A stretch of DNA of 64,000 nt. It comes from Mycolicibacterium mengxianglii. Lineage in GTDB: Bacteria; Actinomycetota; Actinomycetes; Mycobacteriales; Mycobacteriaceae. The translations under genes and the position numbers were made by a program. Shown piece after piece: positions 38,538 to 48,568 of this stretch. Under the pieces are notes generated by a model. The model saw nothing but the letters and a program-made list of their open reading frames with translations. It made no database searches and had not been told where the DNA came from. The stretch covers positions 4,092,001-4,156,000 of the forward strand of contig NZ_CP065373.1 of the NCBI RefSeq assembly GCF_015710575.1. Reading direction: 5' to 3'. Position 1 is the first letter of the stretch, and the number at the start of each line of letters is the position of its first letter.

Positions 38538-38890
38538 TTTGACAGCAGTGTTGGTTAACAGTTTGTCGTCGGGATGTTACGGATAGGTCAACTCCCTACT
38601 GATCGCTAGGAAATACCGGGGGGTCGTAGATGAATGCGAACTGCGAATTTTGGCATTCATGACCCCGAAGACGCGCTCCCTACCACGAATTCCGCCGCGG
38701 AACATGCTCAATCATGAACGTGATGTAAATTCTGCGGCCACCGCTATGTCATTAAGCACATCCTTAGGCTATTGACGGGATTTCCTAACCGCCCCTACTT
38801 TGTCCTCACGAGTAGTCATCGGCGACAGCGCTCGGATCGGGTCCACAACTCTCGTGCAGTCAAATGTGCGCGGAGAGAGGGGTTTTCCTA
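38538..38890. promoter_or_regulatory. Divergent upstream region of whiB3, AT-richer, with an inverted repeat
   Basis: This 353-base region between two divergent genes is clearly less GC-rich than its surroundings. ATGAATGC (38630-38637) and GCATTCAT (38653-38660) form a perfect 8-bp inverted repeat with a 15-base spacer, a plausible regulator site. A ribosome binding site AGAGAGGGG precedes whiB3. No coding frame was supported. Confidence 0.55.
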
Positions 38891-39181
38891 ATGCCACAGC
38901 CGCAGCAGCTACCTGGCCCCAACGCCGACATCTGGGATTGGCAGATGGAGGGACTTTGCCGGGGAGTCGATTCGTCCATGTTCTTCCATCCCGACGGTGA
39001 GCGCGGCCGGGCCCGCGCTCAGCGCGAGATGCGCGCCAAGGAAATGTGCCGGCGCTGCCCGGTTATCGCACAATGCCGGTCCCATGCGCTTGCCGTCGGC
39101 GAGCCCTACGGCATCTGGGGCGGACTGTCGGAGTCCGAGCGCGAAATGTTGCTCAAACGCGGTATTCGTCGCACTGCCTGA
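38891..39181 (+). CDS. whiB3: Iron-sulfur redox regulator WhiB3
   Basis: The 96-residue WhiB protein has four cluster-binding cysteines at residues 23, 53, 56 and 62 (LCRG, then CRRCPVIAQC), the GIWGG turn near residue 72 and a basic C-terminus KRGIRRTA. Its N-terminus MPQPQQLPGPNADIW is the WhiB3 signature. WhiB3 binds a 4Fe-4S cluster, senses NO, oxygen and redox state, interacts with the primary sigma factor and controls lipid synthesis. It is shorter than the M. tuberculosis form by six residues in the linker before GIRRTA. ATG 38891 gives this family start, and a longer in-frame start at 38864 lies in the ribosome binding site. A terminator follows. Confidence 0.96.
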   Translation: MPQPQQLPGPNADIWDWQMEGLCRGVDSSMFFHPDGERGRARAQREMRAKEMCRRCPVIAQCRSHALAVGEPYGIWGGLSESEREMLLKRGIRRTA

Positions 39182-39202
39182 CCTTCCCATCGAACGGTCG
39201 AG

Positions 39203-39230
39203 GCGCCCGGCTTCTGGAGAGGCCGGGCGC
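39203..39230 (+). terminator. Intrinsic terminator after whiB3
   Basis: GCGCCCGGC (39203-39211) pairs with GCCGGGCGC (39222-39230) across a 10-base loop, followed by TTTCGTGT. It lies 22 bases after the whiB3 stop and is the clearest intrinsic-type terminator on the plus strand here. Confidence 0.85.
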
Positions 39231-39249
39231 TTTCGTGTGACCACCTCGG

Positions 39250-39435
39250 TCACTCGTGTGGGCCGAGAAGCCGGTGCAAGCCCGCCGCAGCGCGGTTGAG
39301 CGCCACGAGATCGTCGAAGAACGCGTCCCCCGACGAACCCCCGTCCAACGCCCAGGACCCGATGATCGCCATGATCGCCTCGCGCCGCACCAGCACCGCC
39401 TCACGGTCGGCGAAAGCGAGCGCCTTCTGCAGCAC
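39250..39435 (-). pseudogene. C-terminal fragment of an unknown protein, 5' end lost at deletion junction
   Basis: The frame encodes about 61 residues (FADREAVLVRREAIMAI, then SSGDAFFDDLVALNRAAAGLHRLLG) ending at 39250, with strongly coding-like third positions (mostly G or C). I do not recognise the family. No credible start or N-terminal domain lies to the right, because from about 39435 the opposite strand encodes the middle of a LysR helix-turn-helix. The best reading is that the 5' part of this gene was removed together with the 5' end of the divergent LysR gene. Confidence 0.5.
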
Positions 39436-40145
39436 CCCCGCTGTCGCGGGCGATCGCGCAGCTCGAACGCCGGCTGGGCACCACCCTGTTCGAGCGGACG
39501 AGCCGCCGCGTGGACCTGACCGCCGCCGGCCGGGTGTTCAAAACCGAAGCGCGCAACACCCTTCGCTCGCTCGACCACGCCGTCCGCCGGGCGCAGCAGG
39601 TCGGCCACGGTGTGCTGCGCATCGCGACGCCACCGGGCACGGGTGCGGGGCTGCTGCGCGAGCTGATCCGCGGCTACCTCACCCGCTTCGGCTCCGACAC
39701 CGTGGAACTCGTGTTCACCCGGGAGCAGACCTCCGCGGTCCGCGACGGCCGGGCCGACGTCGCTCTGGTGTGCTCGGCCGAGGACCTGACCGGCCTGGAC
39801 GCCCAGAACGTCGCCATCGAACACCCGGTGGCGTTGGTGGCGACAGACCACCCCTTCGCAGCCCGGCAGACTCTGACCATGACGCGCCTGCTCCGCGACC
39901 CTGCTTACGCCGCGGAATTGCCGCCCGTTGGTCTGGACGCCCTGGTCGATCTGGTGGCCACCGGCCAATTGATTGCGGTCGTCGGCGACAGTGCGACAGA
40001 CCGGCTCGGCCGACATGTCGCCGCAGTACCGGTGACCGGGCTTGCTCCCATCGATGTCCTGCTGGCGTGGCCGGCCGACTCGCATGATCCGCGAGTCGCG
40101 GCCCTGCTCGATCTGATCGGCCCGGCCCGCCGCCAGTCAGCATGA
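39435..40145 (+). pseudogene. LysR-family regulator lacking the start of its DNA-binding domain
   Basis: From 39435 the frame reads PPLSRAIAQLERRLGTTLFERTSRRVDLTAAG, which is the second half of a LysR helix-turn-helix and its wing. A nearly full effector domain follows (LRIATPPGTGAGLLRELI, VELVFTREQTSAVRDG, HPVALVATDHPFA) ending at 40145. The first 25 or so residues, including the start and the first helix, are absent. The only internal start is GTG 39510, which would leave out the whole DNA-binding domain. The protein may still be made as an effector-domain fragment, but not as a normal regulator. The missing end coincides with the truncated minus-strand fragment. Confidence 0.8.
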
Positions 40146-40378
40146 CTACTGCCGGCCACGTCGACTACCGGGGTGAAGCCGGCCTCACGCCGTCGATCCT
40201 GTCCATGGCGTCATCTCCCAGAAAGCGATAGTGAGAGGACGCTGGACCGGGTGCGCCGTAATACCTCACTTTCTGACTGCTGCCCATCGACGGTGTTGAT
40301 GTCACCGGCCCCCACACGGGACACTCGCTGGGTGGCCCCACGACACCGGGGCCACACAATCCACAGGATCGCTGGGAA

Positions 40379-42097
40379 ATGACCAGATCAAGCCACAGAT
40401 ATGTCCACGCCACAGTGCCGGGGTCGGCCGTCGCACGCACCCGCCCGGTTCGGCGCGCCCTGCCACTTCTGGTCGCGGTGATCCTCTTCGTTCTCGTCGG
40501 CTGCTCGGAGTCCACCACGGCGCCCTCAGCCACACCGCCGTCCACGCCGCCTTCCACGACGGCGCCGTCGACCGCCCCAGTGGCCACGTCACCGGCGCCG
40601 CCGCGATTGGCGGCCGACCCTGCGCAGGTGGCCGCGGACCTGGTCACCGACGAGGAGGCGCTGCGGGACCCGTCGTCGTCGGAGGCGGTGTTGAGAACGG
40701 CTGCACACCGCCAGCAGCTGGCCTACCGTGCCCTGGGACGCCACCCAGAGTGGGACCCGATCGTGCGTCCACGCATCCCGGGGACATTGCTCGAGGCCTA
40801 CGACCGCAACGTCGACGCGCGTCGGCAGCTGACCGCGATGAGCCGGCACGCCAGTGACATGCTGCCTGCGTGGCGCATCGTTGCTCCGCCGTCGGCCGAG
40901 GAACTGCTCGGTTACTACCGCGAGGCGGAATCGGCGTCCGGCGTCGGGTGGGCCTATCTGGCGGCGATCAACCTGATCGAGACCGGCTTCGGCCGCGTCG
41001 CCGGCGTGAGCACCGCCGGCGCGCAGGGCCCGATGCAGTTCATGCCGTCGACGTTCGCCGCCTACGGCGGGGGCGGCAATATCCATGCGCCCCGTGACAG
41101 CATCCTGGCGGCCGGCCGCTACCTGGCCGCCAACGGCTTTGCCCGCGACCGTGATTACGCCGTGTACCGGTACAACAACTCCAACCAATACGTGCGGGCC
41201 GTCAACGACTACGCGGCGGTGCTCGCCGCCCATCCCGCCACCTTCGCCGGCTACTACCGGTGGGAGGTGTACTACAACTCGAGTGCCGGTGACGTGTTGC
41301 TGCCCGTGGGCTACGCCACGACCGCACCGATCCCGGTCGCCGACTACCTGGGGACGCACGCGACCGCGGCACCCGATGTCCGCATCGCCAGCTCGAGCGA
41401 GCAGATTCTGCACCACCTGCTGACCGTCAGGAACGGTGCCTCGCAGGCAAACCTGTCCGAGCGATCCGAACTGTTGTCACGGCAGTTCCTCGGCGTTCCT
41501 TATCGCGCGAACACGCTCATCGGTTCGGCGGATCACCGCGAGGAGCTTGTGGTCGAACTGCAGCAGGTCGACTGTTTCACCTACGCGGACTATGTCGAAG
41601 CGCTCAAACGGGCCGACAACCGCCAGCAGTTCATCAACGGACTGATCGACGTCCGATACAAAAACGGCGTCGTGGGATTCGCCAGCAGGAAACACTTCTT
41701 CACGGACTGGTCGGTGTCGAGCCCGCCGATCGCCACCGACGTCACGTCGAGTCTGAGCCCCCACACCATCCAGGTGGCGAAGAATCTCAACATGAAGGAT
41801 TCCGGCGGTGTGTACCTGCCCGGGTTGCCGGTGGTTCCGCGAACCATCTCCTACATTCCGAGCCCGCGGGTGGACGACGCCGTCCTGGCCCGGCTGCGCA
41901 CCGGCGATTACCTCGGTGCCTACGCCCAGGACGGCGGTCTCGACGTGACACATGTCGGCATCTTCATCAACACACCGGCGGGGCCTGTCCTGCGGAACGC
42001 ATCATCACTGCGTGCAGACAACAAGGTCGTCGACACTCCCCTGTTCGACTATCTGCGGACCGTTCCCGGGGTGGTCGTGCTCCGGCCCGTTCAATAA
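40379..42097 (+). CDS. Lipoprotein: lytic transglycosylase domain fused to DUF1460 amidase-like domain
   Basis: The 572-residue protein begins with a basic segment, a hydrophobic helix and a lipobox LVGC near residue 41. A Thr/Pro/Ser-rich linker follows. At about residues 165-290 is an SLT-like lysozyme fold with catalytic Glu201 in AAINLIETGFGRV, then QGPMQFMPSTFAAYG and later YNNSNQYVRAVNDYA. From about residue 345 to the end is a DUF1460 (PF07313-type, NlpC/P60-like) domain with nucleophile Cys399 in QQVDCFTYADYVEAL and His525 in VTHVGIFI. DUF1460 proteins are N-acetylmuramoyl-L-alanine amidases in Bacteroides. Together the domains would cut both glycan and peptide links of peptidoglycan from the outer membrane face of the plasma membrane. 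The 233-base region upstream is free of genes. Confidence 0.85.
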   Translation: MTRSSHRYVHATVPGSAVARTRPVRRALPLLVAVILFVLVGCSESTTAPSATPPSTPPSTTAPSTAPVATSPAPPRLAADPAQVAADLVTDEEALRDPSSSEAVLRTAAHRQQLAYRALGRHPEWDPIVRPRIPGTLLEAYDRNVDARRQLTAMSRHASDMLPAWRIVAPPSAEELLGYYREAESASGVGWAYLAAINLIETGFGRVAGVSTAGAQGPMQFMPSTFAAYGGGGNIHAPRDSILAAGRYLAANGFARDRDYAVYRYNNSNQYVRAVNDYAAVLAAHPATFAGYYRWEVYYNSSAGDVLLPVGYATTAPIPVADYLGTHATAAPDVRIASSSEQILHHLLTVRNGASQANLSERSELLSRQFLGVPYRANTLIGSADHREELVVELQQVDCFTYADYVEALKRADNRQQFINGLIDVRYKNGVVGFASRKHFFTDWSVSSPPIATDVTSSLSPHTIQVAKNLNMKDSGGVYLPGLPVVPRTISYIPSPRVDDAVLARLRTGDYLGAYAQDGGLDVTHVGIFINTPAGPVLRNASSLRADNKVVDTPLFDYLRTVPGVVVLRPVQ

Positions 42098-42160
42098 GCG
42101 TCGATCTGGAACGAGCGCGATGCACATCGCGGCCCCCGCCCTGTTTTCGACGCAAACAAA

Positions 42161-42192
42161 AGCACCCCCGGTCTCATCTGACCGGGGGTGCT
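42161..42192 (-). terminator. Strong intrinsic terminator of groEL1
   Basis: AGCACCCCCGGTC (42161-42173) pairs perfectly with GACCGGGGGTGCT (42180-42192) across a 6-base loop. On the minus strand the hairpin is followed by TTTTGTTTG, so it mainly stops groEL1 transcripts. It also lies 63 bases past the convergent lipoprotein gene and may serve both. Confidence 0.9.
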
Positions 42193-42204
42193 TCCGTGAA
42201 CCAA

Positions 42205-43839
<1,635 letters not shown>

Positions 43840-43908
43840 CTATTACGAGTTCCGCCCCGGACATCACCCGCACGCATGCGGGGATCTCCGGGGCGGGACA
43901 CGGATCGC

Positions 43909-44211
43909 TTACTTGGAGACGACGGCCAGCACGTCACGGGCCGACAGGATCAGGTACTCCTCGCCGCCGTACTTGATCTCGGTGCCGCCGTACTTGCTGT
44001 AGATCACGACGTCGCCCTCGGACACGTCCAGGGGAATCCGCTTCTCGCCATCCTCATCCCAGCGGCCGGGGCCAACTGCGACAACGGTGCCTTCCTGCGG
44101 CTTCTCCTTGGCGGTGTCGGGGATGACCAGACCGGAAGCGGTCGTGGTCTCGGCCTCGTTGGCCTGTACGAGGATCTTGTCCTCGAGTGGCTTGATGTTC
44201 ACGCTCGCCAC
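43909..44211 (-). CDS. groES: Co-chaperonin GroES
   Basis: The 100-residue chaperonin-10 carries [28 protein letters not shown] with the mobile loop near residue 20-34, [21 protein letters not shown], and the closing [21 protein letters not shown]. It caps GroEL rings. The start GTG/ATG near MASVNIKPL at 44211 is preceded by GAAGGGGC. The gene heads a groES-groEL1 unit with a CIRCE element at 44348-44379 and hexamers TTGAGT and TATAGA overlapping it. Confidence 0.97.
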   Translation of the reverse strand: MASVNIKPLEDKILVQANEAETTTASGLVIPDTAKEKPQEGTVVAVGPGRWDEDGEKRIPLDVSEGDVVIYSKYGGTEIKYGGEEYLILSARDVLAVVSK

Positions 44212-44347
44212 GATGGAGCCCCTTCACTGATGTTGGCGGTGGTTCGGGTAACCCGAACCAGGTTTGGTATTTACCAGGTGTTCGGCATTCGGTCACACCC
44301 TCGCGTCGTCGTCGCGGGAGCCGACACAGGGGATGTCCGCCTGCCAT

Positions 44348-44379
44348 CTAGCACTCTATACACGCGAGTGCTAGCACTC
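44348..44379 (-). promoter_or_regulatory. CIRCE element and promoter of groES-groEL1
   Basis: CTAGCACTC-N9-GAGTGCTAG (44348-44374) is a perfect inverted repeat matching the HrcA operator TTAGCACTC-N9-GAGTGCTAA. A further CTAGCACTC half-site overlaps it, so GAGTGCTAGCACTC (44366-44379) is a second palindrome. Minus-strand TTGAGT (44376-44381) and TATAGA (44355-44360), 15 bases apart, form a likely promoter under the operator. Confidence 0.9.
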
Positions 44380-44383
44380 AAGG

Positions 44384-44830
44384 TCAGGGTCTGTTCAAGT
44401 CGAACATCAGGTGCGCAGAGGTATCGCCGACCATCTCGACGTCCACCTGGCGGGTGGCGAAATGCCAGCCACTGTCATCGCAGGTGAAGGTGTCGGCGTA
44501 GCGGCCGACCACGATCGGCTGCAGCGCAACCGTCTCGGTCTGCTGCACCACACAGAACGTGGATCGCGCGGCGGCACCGGCTCCGTCAACGACGACGACG
44601 GGGTTGAGCACCAGGTGCCGGGTACGGGGGGTGTTGCCGAACTCCGGGTATCGCCGGGTGGTCGCGACGAACAGCGCCGCGATGGCGTCCGCACCGGCCA
44701 CGCCCATGAAGCTGCCCTTGCCCAGCAATTCGCCCACACCGTCGAAGTCGCCGGCGTCGATCAGCTCGGCGTAGCGGTACAGCAGCTCGGTGATCGCCAG
44801 CTTGTCTGCCCACCGCGGCTGCGCTGTCAC
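44384..44830 (-). CDS. NTF2/SnoaL-like protein at the end of the t6A operon
   Basis: The 148-residue SnoaL-like domain begins [25 protein letters not shown] near residue 12. It has [22 protein letters not shown] near residue 72 and [16 protein letters not shown] near the end, the pattern of ring-hydroxylating or dehydratase-like NTF2 proteins. Specific activity is unknown. GTG at 44830 overlaps the tsaD stop by 4 bases (44827-44830), so the gene is translated from the tsaD message. Its stop lies 4 bases from the CIRCE element of groES, so read-through into the chaperonin unit is possible. Confidence 0.85.
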   Translation of the reverse strand: MTAQPRWADKLAITELLYRYAELIDAGDFDGVGELLGKGSFMGVAGADAIAALFVATTRRYPEFGNTPRTRHLVLNPVVVVDGAGAAARSTFCVVQQTETVALQPIVVGRYADTFTCDDSGWHFATRQVDVEMVGDTSAHLMFDLNRP

Positions 44831-45861
44831 GCGACCTGGCCCTGCACCACGGGCAGGCCGGGATCACTGGCCACGTTCAGCGGCGACGGGCGGGCCCCGG
44901 CGGCCAGCAGATGCGCGGCGAAGGAGGCGATCATGGCGCCGTTGTCGGTGCACAGCCGAGGTCGCGGCACCCGCAGCGTCAATCCTGCTGCGGCACAGCG
45001 TTGTTCAGCGAGCTCGCGAAGCCGGGAATTGGCGGCAACACCGCCGGCGATCAGCAGTGTCGACACCCCGAGATCGGTGGCCGCCCGCACCGCCTTGAGC
45101 GTCAGCACGTCGGCGACGGCCTCTTGGAACCCTGCGGCGACATCGGCGGTGTCGAAATCCGGGTGGCTCTCGACGTACCGGGCCACGCTCGTTTTCAGGC
45201 CGGAAAAGCTGAAGGCATACCGGTCATCCCGTGGCCCGGTCATCCCGCGGGGAAACACGATGGCGTCGCGATCACCGGTGCGGGCCAGGTCGTCGAGCAC
45301 CTTGCCGCCCGGATATCCCAGCCCCAGCAGGCGGGCCACCTTGTCGTAGGCCTCCCCGGCGGCGTCGTCGACGGTGGTCCCGAGTTCGACGATGGGCTCA
45401 CCCAGTGAGCGCACATGCAGCAGGTGGGTGTGACCCCCGGAGACCAACAACCCCACACACTCGGGCAGGGGGCCGTGGTCGAAGACGTCGGCGGCCAGGT
45501 GCCCGCCCAGGTGGTTGACCCCGTAGAACGGCACACCCCAGGCCGCCGCGTACGCCTTGGCCGCAGCCACCCCCACCAGCAGTGCCCCGGCCAGGCCGGG
45601 ACCGATGGTGGCGGCCACCACGTCCGGCTTCGCCCCGTCCTGGAGGCCGGCGGATGCCAGGGCCCGGCGCATGGTCGGCCCGAGCGCTTCCAGGTGGGCC
45701 CGCGAGGCGATCTCCGGGACGACGCCACCGAAGCGGGCGTGTTCGTCGACACTGGAGGCCACCTCATCGGCCAGCAGCGTGACAGTGCCGTCGTCGTCCA
45801 GGCGGGCGATGCCGACACCTGTTTCGTCGCAGGAACTTTCGATTGCCAAGATGATGGTCAT
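44827..45861 (-). CDS. tsaD: tRNA N6-threonylcarbamoyladenosine transferase TsaD
   Basis: The 344-residue Kae1/TsaD ATPase-fold protein begins [17 protein letters not shown]. Metal ligands lie in [14 protein letters not shown] near residue 109 (HxxGH), with [11 protein letters not shown] near 133, [24 protein letters not shown] near 160 and a late [17 protein letters not shown]. It completes t6A37 on ANN-decoding tRNAs. The ATG at 45861 overlaps the rimI stop by four bases. A longer upstream frame reads through rimI and is not real. TsaB and TsaE partners are encoded just upstream. Confidence 0.96.
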   Translation of the reverse strand: MTIILAIESSCDETGVGIARLDDDGTVTLLADEVASSVDEHARFGGVVPEIASRAHLEALGPTMRRALASAGLQDGAKPDVVAATIGPGLAGALLVGVAAAKAYAAAWGVPFYGVNHLGGHLAADVFDHGPLPECVGLLVSGGHTHLLHVRSLGEPIVELGTTVDDAAGEAYDKVARLLGLGYPGGKVLDDLARTGDRDAIVFPRGMTGPRDDRYAFSFSGLKTSVARYVESHPDFDTADVAAGFQEAVADVLTLKAVRAATDLGVSTLLIAGGVAANSRLRELAEQRCAAAGLTLRVPRPRLCTDNGAMIASFAAHLLAAGARPSPLNVASDPGLPVVQGQVA

Positions 45862-46337
45862 GTGTCCTCCCGCGTCCGGGGTCGCCGCATTGTGTACGCG
45901 TCTGCCCCACTGACCTGGTAGTACCGTTTGCGCAGCCCGATCGTGACGAAACCGGCGCTCTCGTACAGGCTGATCGCGGCGACGTTGTCGGTGCGAACCT
46001 CGAGGAACACCTCGGCGGCGTCGGCGTCCGCGCGGGCCAGCAGCGCGTCGAGCAACCGCCGGCCGATGCCGTGCCCCTGATAGGCCGGGTCCACCCCGAT
46101 GGTGTGGACCTCGTATTCGAAGGGCGCCTCGCTGCCCAACCGGGCGACCCCGGCGTAACCGACGAGCCTGCCGTCGGCCCGCGCCGCCAGGTAGTAATTG
46201 TGGCCCGCGTCGAGTTCGTGCAGGAACGCCGCGGCCGGCCACGGGTCGTCGCCGGGGAACAGCATCGCCTCCAGTTCCGCGCACCGCTGGGCGTCGGCGG
46301 GGGTCAGCGGGTCGAGCACCACACCGGCGGTGGTCAT
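45858..46337 (-). CDS. rimI: Ribosomal protein N-acetyltransferase RimI
   Basis: The 159-residue GNAT protein has motif A ([21 protein letters not shown]) with the acetyl-CoA pyrophosphate loop QGHGIG near residue 83 and motif [21 protein letters not shown] near residue 108. RimI acetylates the N-terminal alanine of S18 and some other proteins. In many bacteria it is embedded among t6A genes exactly as here. ATG 46337 (MTTAGVVLD) overlaps the tsaB stop by four bases. The start is chosen by family length, since the frame is open further upstream inside tsaB. Confidence 0.92.
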   Translation of the reverse strand: MTTAGVVLDPLTPADAQRCAELEAMLFPGDDPWPAAAFLHELDAGHNYYLAARADGRLVGYAGVARLGSEAPFEYEVHTIGVDPAYQGHGIGRRLLDALLARADADAAEVFLEVRTDNVAAISLYESAGFVTIGLRKRYYQVSGADAYTMRRPRTREDT

Positions 46338-46981
46338 CGCCGCACCGCAGCGGCCTGCCGCTCGGCCAGGGACTTGGCGTCGGGCCTGCGCAGGTACAGC
46401 GGCACCAGCGGAGCCGGGTCGCTGTCCCAATCGGTCACGGCGGCAACAAGTCCGGCCGGTTCCGGATAGTTGGGCCCCAGGAAGGGCAGGTCGAACAGCG
46501 CGGCCTGCTCGGCCGAACCGGCGACTGCTGTCACTCCGTCGACGGGCACCTCGGTGGCGGCGTTGACCCCGGGACTGTCGATGCGCACCCCGTCGCGGTA
46601 CCGGGCCCAGTACACCTCACGGCGGCGGGCGTCGGTGACGACGAGCGTTCCGCCGGCGGTCCGGCCGCCGATCCCGTCGAGACTGCACACCCCGTGCACG
46701 GGGATCCCGAGGGCGTGACCGTAGGCGGCGGCACTGGCCATTCCCACCCGCAGACCGGTGAACGGGCCGGGGCCGACGCCGACGACCACCGCATCCAGGT
46801 CCGCCATTGTCAGACCGCTTTCGGCAACGGCGACAAGCACATTGGGCGTCAGCGTCTCGGCGTGGGCCCGGGGGTCGACGGTAACGCTGACCGCCAGCGT
46901 GGTGATGGTGTCCCCCACCTCCACCACTGCAGCGGTGACCGCGGGGGTGGCGGTGTCGATGACGAGGACAGTGCGACTCAC
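46334..46981 (-). CDS. tsaB: t6A synthesis scaffold protein TsaB
   Basis: The 215-residue protein begins [17 protein letters not shown], with [18 protein letters not shown] near residue 40 and [17 protein letters not shown] near residue 68, the helical interface of the TsaB-TsaD pair. TsaB lacks the HxxGH metal site of TsaD and serves as a scaffold binding TsaD and TsaE. GTG 46981 overlaps the tsaE stop by four bases (GTGA). An ATG at 46993 four codons upstream is an alternative. It lies between tsaE and rimI in a fully overlapping set. Confidence 0.93.
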   Translation of the reverse strand: MSRTVLVIDTATPAVTAAVVEVGDTITTLAVSVTVDPRAHAETLTPNVLVAVAESGLTMADLDAVVVGVGPGPFTGLRVGMASAAAYGHALGIPVHGVCSLDGIGGRTAGGTLVVTDARRREVYWARYRDGVRIDSPGVNAATEVPVDGVTAVAGSAEQAALFDLPFLGPNYPEPAGLVAAVTDWDSDPAPLVPLYLRRPDAKSLAERQAAAVRR

Positions 46982-47454
46982 GGTGTGCTCCATTGCCAGA
47001 CCGCTGCGCGGGTCTCTGAATCGGTGAGGCGTTCCAGGCGGACGTCGAGGTGACGGTCGGAGAGCCGTTCGGCCAGTCCTTCACCCCACTCGACCACCAC
47101 CACGGCATCGTCGAGGTCGGTGTCGAGGTCCAGAGAGTCCAGTTCGGCGAGCAGGTCAGCCGCGGCGTGATCGAGCAACCGGTAGACATCGACATGCACC
47201 AACGCCGGCGCCTGTTCCCGTCGCGGCCGGTGCAGCCGCGCCAGCACGAACGTCGGCGAGGTGATCGGACCCTCGACATCCATCGCTTCAGCAATTCCCT
47301 TGGTCAACAACGTTTTTCCGGCGCCCAGCGGCCCGGAGAGCACCACCACGTCGCCCGCGCGCAGTTCTGCCCCCAGACGCCTGCCGAGCTCCAGGGTGTC
47401 CTCGGGTGAGGCCAATTCTGCGGTGCCGGCACCGAGCCGGCCGGACTCAGCCAT
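46978..47454 (-). CDS. tsaE: t6A synthesis ATPase TsaE
   Basis: The 158-residue ATPase has a P-loop GPLGAGKTLLTKGIAE near residue 41, TSPTFVLARLHRP near 66, and VDVYRLLDHAAADL followed by VVVEWGEGLAERL near 118, which are TsaE signatures. It hydrolyses ATP to reset the TsaBD complex during t6A synthesis. ATG 47454 overlaps the hydrolase stop by 8 bases. The gene sits between alr/hydrolase and tsaB, an arrangement seen in many Actinobacteria. Confidence 0.95.
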   Translation of the reverse strand: MAESGRLGAGTAELASPEDTLELGRRLGAELRAGDVVVLSGPLGAGKTLLTKGIAEAMDVEGPITSPTFVLARLHRPRREQAPALVHVDVYRLLDHAAADLLAELDSLDLDTDLDDAVVVVEWGEGLAERLSDRHLDVRLERLTDSETRAAVWQWSTP

Positions 47455-48568
47455 GAGAACGCGTCCTTTCCGGCGGCCGCCGCGTCAGTGCCACCAGCTT
47501 GTTCGGGGTGGCCCGGTCGACCAGGCGGACCAGCGCCTCGTCAATGGGGTTCGGCTGCTCGAGCTGCACCAGATGCCCGGCCCCGCCGACGATCAACAGT
47601 TCCGCCCTGGGCAGAGCAGCGGCCATCTCCTCGGCATGCTCCTGGGTGGTCAGCACATCCTTGGAGCCGCAGGCGATCAGAGTCGGCAGCTCGGCCAGCA
47701 CCGGAAGCGCCTCACTTTCGTCGTGCACACCGAGCGCGTGCAGAAATCCGACCATGGTGGCCACCGGAGTGTCGTGGATCATCTCCTCGGCATACTTGGC
47801 CACGGTGGGGCTCACGTGTTGGTCGCCGAAGGATGCCGCCTGCAACACCGGGGCCAGCACCCAACGCACCGCACCCCGCCCGCGGTGTACCAATCTCGGG
47901 GCGTGGCGCGCCGCGAAGCGGGCTGCCTCCATCGCCGGATTCTGCAGGATCTCACCGAGCGGGGACCGCGAAAGTCCCTCCGCTGCAGTACTAATGAGCG
48001 CGGCTCCGACGATGTGGGTACCGTAGCGGTCCGGGAACTGGCGGGCGTGGGACAACACCGTCATCCCACCCATCGAGTGTCCGATCAGCACCACCGGCCC
48101 CTTCGGCGCCATGACGGCCAAGACCGATTCGAGGTCCTTGCCCAGCTGCTCCACGGTGTAGGTCGACGGCGGCGCGGTATCGGACCGGCCGTGGCCGCGC
48201 TGGTCATAGAAGACCATCCGGACCTGATCTCCCCAGGTGAGGCTGAGTTCACGGCGCTGAAAGTGAAAGGCGCCCATGTTCATACAGAAACCGTGGGCGA
48301 AGACCACAGTCACCGGGGCGTCTACCGGCCCCACCTCGCGCACCACCAGGTTGACGCCGTCTGTGGTGGTGACGACGCAGCCCCGGTCCGCTTCCAGCAG
48401 TGCGAAGTCCTCTGCGGTGTGGGGGTCTTCGATGACCTCCCGCCGTGTCATCGAGCGGGCCACCGTGGCACCGGCAACCGCGCCCACGGCACCGAGTCCG
48501 GTGGCCCCGGCCAGCCATCCCCGGTGGCGTCGGGCGGCGCGACGTGTGGCGCCCGCGGGGTCAGTCAC
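47447..48568 (-). CDS. Membrane-anchored alpha/beta hydrolase
   Basis: The 373-residue protein has a Gly/Ala hydrophobic N-terminal segment ([20 protein letters not shown]) at about residues 17-37, probably a membrane anchor or signal. The alpha/beta hydrolase core carries oxyanion [10 protein letters not shown] near residue 93, nucleophile Ser in [11 protein letters not shown] near residue 163, and C-terminal His in [13 protein letters not shown] near residue 340. Asp in [10 protein letters not shown] completes the triad. Substrate is unknown; lipase or esterase action on envelope lipids is possible. GTG 48568 overlaps the alr stop by 8 bases, and the stop overlaps tsaE by 8. Confidence 0.88.
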   Translation of the reverse strand: MTDPAGATRRAARRHRGWLAGATGLGAVGAVAGATVARSMTRREVIEDPHTAEDFALLEADRGCVVTTTDGVNLVVREVGPVDAPVTVVFAHGFCMNMGAFHFQRRELSLTWGDQVRMVFYDQRGHGRSDTAPPSTYTVEQLGKDLESVLAVMAPKGPVVLIGHSMGGMTVLSHARQFPDRYGTHIVGAALISTAAEGLSRSPLGEILQNPAMEAARFAARHAPRLVHRGRGAVRWVLAPVLQAASFGDQHVSPTVAKYAEEMIHDTPVATMVGFLHALGVHDESEALPVLAELPTLIACGSKDVLTTQEHAEEMAAALPRAELLIVGGAGHLVQLEQPNPIDEALVRLVDRATPNKLVALTRRPPERTRSHG

